A stretch of 9,669 nucleotides of DNA from Cyanobacteria bacterium UBA11370 (GCA_003486645.1 DNGI01000468.1:3575-13243), one strand, 5' to 3'; counted from the first letter of the stretch, positions 1 through 7,003 are shown. Notes: generated from the sequence alone by a model not told the origin. Program-made: numbers and translations.

Positions 1-20
1 TGGCAAAAACGGGATGCTCC

Positions 21-57
21 CCAGTGGTTAAAACCCCTGGCGGGTTATTGCCACTGG
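21..57 (-). terminator. stem-loop just downstream of the CHAT gene, candidate transcription end
   Basis: CCAGTGG at 21-27 and CCACTGG at 51-57 are perfect inverted repeats. Inside them AACCC (32-36) pairs with GGGTT (42-46) around a 5-nt loop, with mismatches between the two stems. The structure lies 39 bp past the stop codon of the minus-strand CHAT gene, where a terminator would be expected. On the minus strand a run of five T (complement of 5-9) follows, but about 11 nt after the stem, so it is not a canonical intrinsic terminator. It could instead be an intergenic repeat or an mRNA-stabilising hairpin. Confidence 0.35.
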
Positions 58-95
58 TGCAAGATCTCAGTTCCATTCTAAATTCTCCATCTTAA

Positions 96-3000
96 CTACC
101 AAGGATTCCCAACTATTGCCATGCGTGACCAATACGCTGGATGATCAAATTCAAACTGGTCGTCGGCTTCAGGAAAATTCTCTGGCAAGGTTATTGTTTG
201 TCCATCAGAGGTAAAAAGTATATTGCCTTCCACACGAATTTGCTTATTGAGCATCGCTAGCTGAACTCTTCTTAAAGCTTCCGCTTTAACCAAACCTGTT
301 TTCAGTTGTCGATAAAATTCTATAGTTAGAATTGCAGTACCTCGATATTTGACCTTCCATAGACTAGCTAGCACCGATTTTACCTCAGCAGCAGCCGCTA
401 ATCCAGCAATACCAAATTCGTTTTCCTCATCACCTTTCCCTGTCTCACAAGCACTTAACACCAATAAATCGACCAATGGCTCATTTAATTTGAGCCGCTT
501 TATATTACTATCATCTAAATTTAGGGGAGCATCCCAAAACTGAATAAATGACTTACTTAGTTGACCGGACGTAAAATCGGCATGAGTTGTTAAGTGAATA
601 ATCCGAAAAAGATTATCAGGGCTGCGTTGCTCTTCCAAGTTTTCCACAGTGAATTTTTCATCAAGAAAGTAATCACTCCCCGGTACTTGCCACAAATCGA
701 CAAGCGTTCGCAGCTCAAAATCAGCAGGTAAATCATCTAAATTTCGATCACGGAATTTTGTTGCACCCATTGCTAGCATCCTTGCATCTCTAATATCTAT
801 ATAGCGAGCATTGGTCAAGCTAAGGCTGGGCATTAATGCTACACTATATTTTTGTATAAGGAATTGTCCATTATTGGGATTTGTTGGATCGTCCCCATCA
901 TGGAGTGCAGCAATAGGGATAGAGCGTAGGTTGCTATCCATGAGGAATACTAAATTGTTGATGCTCCTTTTCTGTAAATCTTGTTCTAAAGGTTTGACTA
1001 TCCACTCATAAAGTAATTGTGCAGGTTCCAAATAGCTGTTGTCATCTTCAATTCTTATCACAGCCTCACGAAATTTTTCAGCAGCTTGAGTAACTCCTTC
1101 ATCTCCTCCACGTTGTAGGGCTTTTCCCGTTTGTTCGTCATATATCCGCCGCAAAATGGGTCTTCCTGTAGCTGTTACCAATACTGTATATAGATGGTAG
1201 TCCTCCTGTAGTTCCTCAGCACGTATCCAACGACGACCACGAGTGTCCACAGCAAGTCCCTGGTCAGTGAACTCCCATAGAGATTGTTTTGAGGAATTAC
1301 CTTGGTTCTGAAATAGGGGATTAGTCGGAGCAAAGAATACATAAATAAGGGCTGACCGAACTCCTGTTTGCTCCTCAATCGCCCGAAGTTCTTCCTGAGC
1401 ATCTTCCAAAGTTTTAATCGGAGTTCCAGACCGTCCTAAGTACTGCTCAAACTCTCTGGTAAACAATTCTTCTAACTCAAAAACCAGTTCTGGAAGAGGA
1501 GCATTAGCCCTAAGATTATCTAATTCCAGATTACAGTCAGGCAGACAATTACCTGCGGGGTCTAAAGCATCATCTTGAGCAACAAGATTATCTTGAGGAA
1601 TAATCTGAATATCGCTGGGCGGTGTCCCCTGGCTATAAGACTCTAAAAAGGACTGTAGTGGCAGAATTGAATTGTCAATGCCTGTGGTAATAGCTCCAGT
1701 CGTACCGTTTACAACAGCATCTCCGACAGTGAAAACACTACCCCCATGGCGGATGATAACTTGACCCCCTTGAACCCCGCCAGCAGTGGAAATACTGGCA
1801 TCTATATCATTCTGGTCTGTAAACGTCCCTGTAGCCCGAAAAAATTGGTCGGCTGTAATGTCAACGTCACCTCCTGTGCCACTGTCTCCGCCTTGAGCAT
1901 TGATAGAGGTAACTTGAACATCTCCTTGAGCGTCAAGGGTTACGTCCCCACCGTTACCAACACCCCCGCTGCTTGCCGAACTGGTATCAATCTGTGCCGT
2001 GTTAATGTCACCCACAGCCGAAAGTGCGATCGCTCCCCCATTTCCAGACACAGAACTGGCATCAATCTGTGCTGTATCAATATCACCAGCACTAGAAAAT
2101 GAGATTGTTCCCCCATTCCCGCTGACTGCACTCGCATCAATCTGTGCTGTATCAATATCACCAGCACTAGAAAATGAGATTGTTCCCCCGTTCCCGCTGA
2201 CTGCACTCGCATCAATCTGTGCTGTATCAATATCACCAACATCAGAAAATGAGATTGTTCCCCCATTCCCGCTGACTGCACTCGCATCAATCTGTGCTGT
2301 ATCAATATCACCAGCACCAGAAAATGAGATTGTTCCCCCGTTCCCGCTGACTGCACTCACATCAAGCTGTGCTGTATCAATATCATCAACATCAGAAAAA
2401 GTGATAGTTCCTCCATTTCCAGAAGTCGCACTTACATCAAGCTGTGCTGTATCAATATCACCAACATCAGAAAATGAGATTGTTCCCCCATTCCCGCTGA
2501 CTGCACTCGCATCAAGCTGTGCCGTATTAATCTCACTCGCACCAGAAAATGAGATTGTTCCCCCATTTCCAGAAGTCGAACTGGCATTAATCTGTGCTGT
2601 GCTAATCTCACCAGCAGCCGAAAGTGCGATCGCTCCGGCGTTACCATTAGTTGAAAAAGCTCGTATTTCTCCTGAACTTGTATCAATCGAACCAGTGGTA
2701 CTGGTTAAAGATATTTGACCCCCATTACCGCTACCACTAACGCCAACCGACGCATCTATACTGGCATTCCCCGTAGTCGTAATATCCCCCGCTGCTTGCA
2801 AAGTGACAGAACCAGCATTCCCTGTATTCACACTAGTATTGATACTGTCCAACACAATCGTGCCAGTCGTCGCGGTTAACTCGACCGAACCACCTGCTGT
2901 AGTTAGTCGTGAATTAATCTGAATATTTCGACCCGCCTCAAAGGTAATCGTCTCACCAAACGTCTGATTCCTGAAATTCAAATTCGTACCAGCCTGGGCA

Positions 3001-4511
3001 ATAATGTCTTGCTGCGCTTGCAGGATAATATTACCCGTCAAAGCAGTCAGCGCCGTGTCATCAATTTGAAAATCAACTGAATTCCCACCATCATTAAAGA
3101 GAATTTGCTCATCTATGCCAGGAGAAATCTGACCATTATCATCAGCCACCCCATCATCTGGCTCGATAATGATATCTCTAGGATCGAGTAAGATAGTTCC
3201 ATCTTGACCATTTACCGCCGACACATCAACGCTACCACTGAAGGCTAATGCGTCTTTTCCCGACACCTCAACAAAACCACCATCCCCAGAAATACTCCCC
3301 CCACCAGCGCTAATACTGCCATTAAACCCAGTAGCGTCATCCGCCCAAACAATCACCCGTCCCCCATTTCCATCTACCAGTGCATCCGCATTAATCCTCG
3401 AATCGCCACTGACAAACGTCCGCAAAGCATTCGGTATTGTACCCCGACCTTGATAATCTCCTCCCACTCTGACAAGTCCACCGCCGTTAGTACCAGAAGC
3501 ATTCACCGTAGTCCCCAATAAACCAACGCGCTGACCTAAAATATTCACCTCACCCCCTGCTTTTCCAGCTCCCGAATTAGAGACATCAAGGCTACCCAAT
3601 GCGTAGGCGAAGCCCTCCGTATGCATCGCACTCCCTCCCACCGTGGGTATCTTATTACCAGAATCGGTCAACTGCACCGTACCATCTGGGCTTGCTGTCA
3701 ATCCCGTATCTAAACCCGTAGCCCCCACTGTCAATAGATCGGGTAGATTTCGAGCCGTAAATGGCAGCAGTTGCCCGTCGGTGTTCCTCGGCGGTTCAAT
3801 TTCCAAGCTCAACAAGTGTCCTGGTTGACTAATCCGGACTCGGTTTTTTCCTGGTACTGCCGCGATCGTAATCGTCCCTCCAGGCGCACGGATTTCTCCA
3901 GTATTGATCACGTTGCCACCCAACAACGTTAGTGTCTGACCATCCACCACCTCTAAATTGCCAGCATTGATAATACTTCCCGGTTGAGCAAAATCAAACG
4001 CAAACTGACTCGGTGTTCCGATTAAATTTGGGTAGTCATTTGCACCAAACGCATTGAACCAATAACCGTTATCAAAACCCACACCCGTCGCCGTTGTTAG
4101 TGTAAAAGCAGCCGGGACATTAATCTGAGCCTCTGAACCCAGTAGCCAACCCGCAGGATTCATCAACAGTAAATTAGAACTACCCCCCATGACCTGAATT
4201 AGACCATTAATGCGCGAATGGTCACCACCAATAACTCGCCCTATAATATTGCGAATCTCAGAATTAGAGAGAAAGTTAGCAATCTGACCCGAATCTAATC
4301 CAAACTGCTCAAAACTGTGGAATAGATTCGCCCCATCTCCCGAAAAACTACCACCGTAGATATCGAAGCGGTTCCCATCCGGTGTCACAATCGTACCCGT
4401 ACCATCAGCGGCTGGAGTAATGGGCTGGGCAGATGTTGATGAAGGAGAGAGTATTCCTACCAGCCAAACGAGGAGAAATGCCCAATTTTGGCGGAATCGA
4501 CGATACTGCAT
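96..4511 (-). CDS. exported filamentous-haemagglutinin (TPS) domain protein with C-terminal CHAT peptidase domain
   Basis: This 1471-residue protein is probably exported through the inner membrane and then the outer membrane by two-partner secretion. Residues 1-28 form a signal peptide: a basic start, a hydrophobic core at 10-21, and likely cleavage after TSA. Residues about 30-210 are a TPS (haemagglutination activity) domain, with NLFHSF at 62-67 and the hallmark NPAGWLLG at 118-125. Residues about 210-900 are a Gly/Asn/Thr-rich beta-helix stalk, including VRVGGDYQG (347-355), LLDPRDI (441-447) and nine 25-residue repeats (623-847). A CxxxC pair (C989, C993) precedes a helical stretch. CHAT follows at about 1090-1468, with RSIPIAALHDG (1197-1206 region) and a caspase-like dyad of H1310 (in HLTTHAD) and C1355 (in LSACETG). 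The ATG at 4511 leads straight into the signal peptide; upstream there is only a weak AGAGA ribosome site. The substrate is unknown, and no TpsB/FhaC transporter gene is visible here. The domain calls are firm; the protease activity and surface location are inferred from the families. Confidence 0.93.
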   Translation of the reverse strand: MQYRRFRQNWAFLLVWLVGILSPSSTSAQPITPAADGTGTIVTPDGNRFDIYGGSFSGDGANLFHSFEQFGLDSGQIANFLSNSEIRNIIGRVIGGDHSRINGLIQVMGGSSNLLLMNPAGWLLGSEAQINVPAAFTLTTATGVGFDNGYWFNAFGANDYPNLIGTPSQFAFDFAQPGSIINAGNLEVVDGQTLTLLGGNVINTGEIRAPGGTITIAAVPGKNRVRISQPGHLLSLEIEPPRNTDGQLLPFTARNLPDLLTVGATGLDTGLTASPDGTVQLTDSGNKIPTVGGSAMHTEGFAYALGSLDVSNSGAGKAGGEVNILGQRVGLLGTTVNASGTNGGGLVRVGGDYQGRGTIPNALRTFVSGDSRINADALVDGNGGRVIVWADDATGFNGSISAGGGSISGDGGFVEVSGKDALAFSGSVDVSAVNGQDGTILLDPRDIIIEPDDGVADDNGQISPGIDEQILFNDGGNSVDFQIDDTALTALTGNIILQAQQDIIAQAGTNLNFRNQTFGETITFEAGRNIQINSRLTTAGGSVELTATTGTIVLDSINTSVNTGNAGSVTLQAAGDITTTGNASIDASVGVSGSGNGGQISLTSTTGSIDTSSGEIRAFSTNGNAGAIALSAAGEISTAQINASSTSGNGGTISFSGASEINTAQLDASAVSGNGGTISFSDVGDIDTAQLDVSATSGNGGTITFSDVDDIDTAQLDVSAVSGNGGTISFSGAGDIDTAQIDASAVSGNGGTISFSDVGDIDTAQIDASAVSGNGGTISFSSAGDIDTAQIDASAVSGNGGTISFSSAGDIDTAQIDASSVSGNGGAIALSAVGDINTAQIDTSSASSGGVGNGGDVTLDAQGDVQVTSINAQGGDSGTGGDVDITADQFFRATGTFTDQNDIDASISTAGGVQGGQVIIRHGGSVFTVGDAVVNGTTGAITTGIDNSILPLQSFLESYSQGTPPSDIQIIPQDNLVAQDDALDPAGNCLPDCNLELDNLRANAPLPELVFELEELFTREFEQYLGRSGTPIKTLEDAQEELRAIEEQTGVRSALIYVFFAPTNPLFQNQGNSSKQSLWEFTDQGLAVDTRGRRWIRAEELQEDYHLYTVLVTATGRPILRRIYDEQTGKALQRGGDEGVTQAAEKFREAVIRIEDDNSYLEPAQLLYEWIVKPLEQDLQKRSINNLVFLMDSNLRSIPIAALHDGDDPTNPNNGQFLIQKYSVALMPSLSLTNARYIDIRDARMLAMGATKFRDRNLDDLPADFELRTLVDLWQVPGSDYFLDEKFTVENLEEQRSPDNLFRIIHLTTHADFTSGQLSKSFIQFWDAPLNLDDSNIKRLKLNEPLVDLLVLSACETGKGDEENEFGIAGLAAAAEVKSVLASLWKVKYRGTAILTIEFYRQLKTGLVKAEALRRVQLAMLNKQIRVEGNILFTSDGQTITLPENFPEADDQFEFDHPAYWSRMAIVGNPW
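2026..2033. repeat. HIP1 octamer GCGATCGC
   Basis: Perfect copy of the highly iterated palindrome that is over-represented in many cyanobacterial genomes. It lies in the last repeat unit of the CHAT protein gene and encodes Ala-Ile-Ala. It supports a cyanobacterial source. Confidence 0.85.
2626..2633. repeat. HIP1 octamer GCGATCGC
   Basis: Second perfect HIP1 copy, in the first repeat unit of the array. It sits exactly 600 bp (eight repeat periods) from the copy at 2026 and in the same phase. Confidence 0.85.
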
Positions 4512-4880
4512 GGGGAGATATCTCTTTGAGCGCTCTAACTAATAGTTTCCTGCCTGAACTGACCCAACCTTGCCAAACAACTTAAAAATTTAAGGAATTT
4601 TGGCTTTTTGTTTTTATATGGGCGGAAAGTCTGGATGTTTTGGAGAAATAAGTTTATAGGCTAGGGCTTCAAAATTTTGCTCGGATTTAGCTGAGGAGTA
4701 AGCAGTGAGCAGTTAAACCTTCTTAGTGCTAACGCACATTACAGACAAAGGATATCCGGGAATTAAGCACTATCATAACTTCTCACTCGGCTGTCGTCGT
4801 TCAAGTGTAAGAATGTAAACAACAAAGCTTCTAACTGATATCAAAATTATCTACCAAACGTTAGCTTTGAATTTATGTCT
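4512..4880. other. AT-rich intergenic region between the nuclease and CHAT genes
   Basis: This 369-bp gap separates two minus-strand genes, so it should hold the end of the nuclease transcript and the promoter and leader of the CHAT gene. I see no credible coding frame or RNA gene. Visible elements are a small hairpin GTGC-TAAC-GCAC (4726-4737), and two short palindromes close to the CHAT start: GAGATATCTC (4515-4524) and GAGCGCTC (4528-4535). TATAAA-like minus-strand boxes occur at 4653-4658 and near 4612-4617, but neither has a convincing -35 box, so no promoter is assigned. The size of the gap argues for separate transcription of the two genes. Confidence 0.6.
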
Positions 4881-5525
4881 TCATCTCATCCCTACAACCA
4901 AGCTAGTAATTCTCTTGATAACTCGTAAAACTCTGAACAAATTATTATTTTTATCACTAGATAATGCCGTAAACTTATCTGATAAAGCGTACTCACGCCC
5001 CGGCTGATTCAGCTTAACAAAAAGATAGTCATCACCAGTCGTTATCATCCCAAAAACTGGCATTTCTGAGTTAGGGTTTGCCATCATATAGGCTAGAGTT
5101 TGCGGGAGAGCCTGTAAAACATTAACGTTGAAACGTTTCTCCTCAATGATTACAATCCAGAATTGATTTTGCACGACCACAGCATCAATGAATCCTTCTA
5201 ATACTGTGTCTCCGTTGTCAATCTCCACTTTCACAAACTTCTCGCCCTTAATTTTAAAAGGGAGATCAAATAGCCCAATTAAATCCAGCAAGGGAGACAC
5301 CATAATTCTATCAATTGTTCCTTCGGTAATCTCCCCATCCGCTGCATAATACAGATATCGATGTTTGAGTCGATGCAGAAAAACTTTTTCACTATCACTA
5401 ATTTCCGGTAAGTCTTCCCACCATTCTGTAAAAAATTGGAGATTATCTGTCTGAGTGAGATTGAACTTCCCGTGCGCCTCATTCAGATTAGTAATCGCTT
5501 TGGTAATCCCAACAGTTTGTACCAT
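4881..5525 (-). CDS. HsdR_N / PD-(D/E)XK nuclease-like protein (often named restriction endonuclease subunit R)
   Basis: This 214-residue protein resembles stand-alone cyanobacterial homologues of the N-terminal nuclease domain of type I restriction R subunits. The visible core is a PD-(D/E)XK pattern: EGFIDAV with D114, a beta strand WIVII, then E128-E-K130 as the (D/E)xK element. After it comes an AxxQxLAYM helix (Q142, Y146), typical of this fold. The first 75 residues are mostly helical and charged. There is no helicase part, and no HsdM or HsdS gene is in view, so it is not a complete type I enzyme. The ATG at 5525 is preceded on the minus strand by AAGG at about 10 nt, a modest ribosome site. 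It is transcribed away from the 315-residue gene, with 107 bp between the starts. Nuclease activity is inferred from the fold; many such proteins have no proven role. Confidence 0.72.
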   Translation of the reverse strand: MVQTVGITKAITNLNEAHGKFNLTQTDNLQFFTEWWEDLPEISDSEKVFLHRLKHRYLYYAADGEITEGTIDRIMVSPLLDLIGLFDLPFKIKGEKFVKVEIDNGDTVLEGFIDAVVVQNQFWIVIIEEKRFNVNVLQALPQTLAYMMANPNSEMPVFGMITTGDDYLFVKLNQPGREYALSDKFTALSSDKNNNLFRVLRVIKRITSLVVGMR

Positions 5526-5544
5526 AAGTTATCAGCCTTATAAT
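5517..5544 (+). promoter_or_regulatory. candidate sigma70-type promoter for the rightward genes
   Basis: A perfect TATAAT lies at 5539-5544, with TTGTAC (partial match to TTGACA) 16 bp upstream at 5517-5522. Transcription would start near 5551 and give a leader of roughly 80 nt before the ATG at 5633. The -35 box overlaps the start codon of the divergent nuclease gene, so the two genes may influence each other's expression. The -35 match is weak, and the call rests mainly on the -10 box. Confidence 0.4.
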
Positions 5545-5571
5545 CTCTCTTCATCTTATCTTAAACAGCTC

Positions 5572-5585
5572 TCCCCTAACGGGGA
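5572..5585 (+). promoter_or_regulatory. small leader hairpin TCCCC-TAAC-GGGGA
   Basis: A perfect 5-bp stem with a 4-nt loop lies in the 107-bp divergent intergenic region, about 48 nt before the ATG at 5633. It would be in the leader of the rightward transcript if the promoter at 5517-5544 is real. No U-tract follows, so it is not a terminator. It may be an operator half-site pair or have no function. Confidence 0.3.
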
Positions 5586-5618
5586 ATAGAGAAATGAATT
5601 ACTAAAGCCAAAAATATT

Positions 5619-5623
5619 GAGGA
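5619..5623 (+). promoter_or_regulatory. ribosome binding site GAGGA
   Basis: GAGGA with 9 nt to the ATG at 5633 is a good Shine-Dalgarno match and fixes the start of the 315-residue gene. Confidence 0.7.
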
Positions 5624-5632
5624 TTTCTCCCC

Positions 5633-6580
5633 ATGTTACTCTTCCAAACTGAAATTGAAAACCTTAACGCTGAAATCGCCCAGCTTCAACAACTAATTGC
5701 TGAAAAACTTCAAACGAGAGAACAACTGAACACTTACCAAAAAGAAGCCAATACCGCCTTAGAAGTTTTGCAAAATGTCGTCAACAAAATTAACCATCCC
5801 GCCGCTTTATCTGATTTACGTGCGGCTGTATTAGGCTTATTTGATTCCTCTGTCTCTACACCTGTACCTCTTGGTGAAGCCAAGCCAGATGAGGAGTTAA
5901 CGGGGATTATAACAGTAGAATCTCCCCCTTCTCCAAATAATCTATCTAACCTAAATGTAGCCCCTCCAAATGTCGATGATAAAACCGAGACAAAAGAAGC
6001 CAAACCAAGAGTACCTGTTTCGACAGAAGCCCCCCAAGAAACCACCTCAGAACGGGCAAATTTAGCCCCAGGCGACATCATTGGTTCTCGGATAGTCCCC
6101 GACTGGCATTACACAATTATAGAAGTTAAACCCAACCATAAACTGCAAGGTCAGCGCCAACTTTCTTCAGGCGAAAACTTCAATGTTGAGTTAGATATTA
6201 GCGATGTCTACTTAATCCAAAAGGCAGAACAAGGAACACCCGAACCCGAAACAGAAGCAAATACTCCGACATCCGCTAAAACACAAGAACCTCTTCTTGA
6301 AGCCGACATTATTGAGCAAGAAGAGGGGGAACAAGGAAACATTAAAACCTCATCAATGACACCAGAAAGCTTGGCTAAATTGATTCGAGAAGCTTGGAGT
6401 TGGTCAGAAATTGAAGCCGCTGTTGTAGACAATGAACAACACAAGAAAGCGGCTTGGGCGCTGCTATCGCCCGGAGAACAAAACCATGTGCTAGTTCTCA
6501 AACTCCAGGCCGAACAGGGAGATACTCCATCGGGAATCTCTGCCCAGGAATTAACACTTACTACTCCGGAGCTACCGTAA
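5633..6580 (+). CDS. hypothetical coiled-coil protein with a small central domain and a C-terminal helical domain
   Basis: I do not recognise this 315-residue protein as a named family. Residues about 4-52 form a strong heptad coiled coil (IENLNAEIAQLQQLIAEKL), followed by a short helix at 57-70. Residues 72-142 are a Pro/Glu/Ser/Thr-rich, probably disordered linker. Residues 143-196 (APGDIIGS, DWHYTIIEV, ending in SDVYLI) look like a compact all-beta domain, possibly SH3-like. A second acidic linker (about 197-240) leads to a helical domain at 242-293 containing WSWSEIEAAV and KKAAWALLSPGEQ. There is no signal peptide or membrane segment, so it is probably cytoplasmic. The start has a good GAGGA site, and the gene ends with two consecutive TAA stops. 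It is first in a rightward series leading to the methyltransferase-helicase. A scaffold or adaptor role would suit the layout but is inference. Confidence 0.85.
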   Translation: MLLFQTEIENLNAEIAQLQQLIAEKLQTREQLNTYQKEANTALEVLQNVVNKINHPAALSDLRAAVLGLFDSSVSTPVPLGEAKPDEELTGIITVESPPSPNNLSNLNVAPPNVDDKTETKEAKPRVPVSTEAPQETTSERANLAPGDIIGSRIVPDWHYTIIEVKPNHKLQGQRQLSSGENFNVELDISDVYLIQKAEQGTPEPETEANTPTSAKTQEPLLEADIIEQEEGEQGNIKTSSMTPESLAKLIREAWSWSEIEAAVVDNEQHKKAAWALLSPGEQNHVLVLKLQAEQGDTPSGISAQELTLTTPELP

Positions 6581-6654
6581 TAAAGTCTCCCTTCAAAGTC
6601 ATTAAACACTCTTCTAATTGTATCTCAAAAAAACAGCCACTGCAACTATTAGTT

Positions 6655-6659
6655 AGGAG
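6655..6659 (+). promoter_or_regulatory. ribosome binding site AGGAG deciding a GTG start
   Basis: AGGAG lies 9 nt before the GTG at 6669. It is the main argument that the short downstream frame is a real gene starting with GTG. Confidence 0.65.
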
Positions 6660-6668
6660 CCATTATTC

Positions 6669-6884
6669 GTGAACAAAAACAACAGAATAGAAAGAATAGA
6701 AGCACCTCTCAATAGCCGTAACCCGGAAGCCCTTGAACGGCAACTGAGAAAAATAACCGTAAACCTTGAACAATTGAAATTAAATCCAGCGCAGCAAGAA
6801 CGATTAATTAGTCTAACCTTTCTGGATATTCTCAGAGAGCTTTCCCATAATCAAACAGAAAGTAACACTCCCACTCTTGAGTAA
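6669..6884 (+). CDS. small helical protein of unknown function
   Basis: This 71-residue frame starts with GTG behind a strong AGGAG site and ends at TAA, 88 bp after the 315-residue gene and 119 bp before the methyltransferase-helicase start. It is predicted to be two or three amphipathic helices (PEALERQLRKITVNLEQL, then QQERLISLTFLDILREL) with a polar tail. It is rich in Glu, Gln, Asn and Leu, has no Cys, and shows no DNA-binding motif I can name. The ribosome site, same-strand placement and helical composition support it as real. It could be a small partner or regulator of a neighbouring protein, but nothing in the sequence proves that. Confidence 0.68.
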   Translation: MNKNNRIERIEAPLNSRNPEALERQLRKITVNLEQLKLNPAQQERLISLTFLDILRELSHNQTESNTPTLE

Positions 6885-6928
6885 CACAAAAGAATAAACG
6901 CTAACGCTCTTACTCGTGAGCAAAGAGA

Positions 6929-6956
6929 TAGGGGAATCAATAACAACTTTCCCCTA
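6929..6956 (+). promoter_or_regulatory. 8-bp perfect inverted repeat upstream of the methyltransferase-helicase gene
   Basis: TAGGGGAA (6929-6936) and TTCCCCTA (6949-6956) are perfect inverted repeats around a 12-nt AT-rich spacer, 47 bp before the ATG at 7004. No T-run follows the right arm, so it is a poor intrinsic terminator. An operator for a dimeric regulator, or a leader hairpin controlling the large downstream gene, is as likely. Confidence 0.5.
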
Positions 6957-6990
6957 AACGTGCTGTCTATGACCGAAATTCATCACAATT

Positions 6991-6995
6991 AGAGG
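6991..6995 (+). promoter_or_regulatory. ribosome binding site AGAGG
   Basis: AGAGG ends 8 nt before the ATG at 7004. The frame stays open upstream to a stop at 6941-6943 but offers no better start with a ribosome site, so this fixes the start of the large gene. Confidence 0.65.
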
Positions 6996-7003
6996 CTTTG
7001 ACC

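Larger units (their letters stand above)
1971..2645 (-). repeat. nine tandem 75-bp (25-residue) repeats in the stalk of the CHAT protein
   Basis: The period is exactly 75 bp. The consensus unit is GNGGTISFS-xxG-DIDTAQIDASAVS, at residues 623-847. The seven inner units (2046-2570) carry GNGGTI[S/T]FS or close variants, and the two outer units read GNxGAIALSA. DNA identity is very high between some units: those at 2121-2195 and 2271-2345 differ at one base as read by eye. Variation between units concentrates at the three residues after the FS. The repeats probably form successive coils of a beta-helix, and the copy number is likely to vary by recombination. Confidence 0.95.

Noticed and set aside
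1940..2356. Alternative minus-strand frames over the repeat array (also 2432-2686)
   Set aside because: These are the same repeat effect in another frame. Their products are simple 25-residue repeats with no family features, while the main frame has a coherent domain structure.
1971..2645. CRISPR-like array
   Set aside because: The repeats are 75 bp, contiguous and in frame with the protein. There are no distinct spacers, no short palindromic repeat and no cas genes.
1999..2718. Long plus-strand reading frame (239 codons) opposite the CHAT gene
   Set aside because: It lies across the 75-bp array. Because the period is a multiple of three, one stop-free unit stays open in every copy, so the frame is a by-product of the repeats.
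4515..4535. Palindromes GAGATATCTC and GAGCGCTC next to the CHAT start codon as operators
   Set aside because: They are short, differ from each other and overlap the probable ribosome-binding area. Nothing else supports a regulator site, so they are only mentioned in the intergenic entry.
6208..6609. Minus-strand frames opposite the 315-residue gene (also 5734-6081)
   Set aside because: The composition is Ser/Cys-rich and lacks structure. The plus-strand gene has a strong ribosome site and clear coiled-coil and domain pattern.
6454..6672. Plus-strand frame overlapping the end of the 315-residue gene and the start of the 71-residue gene
   Set aside because: It has no ribosome site, overlaps both better-supported genes and encodes no recognisable pattern.
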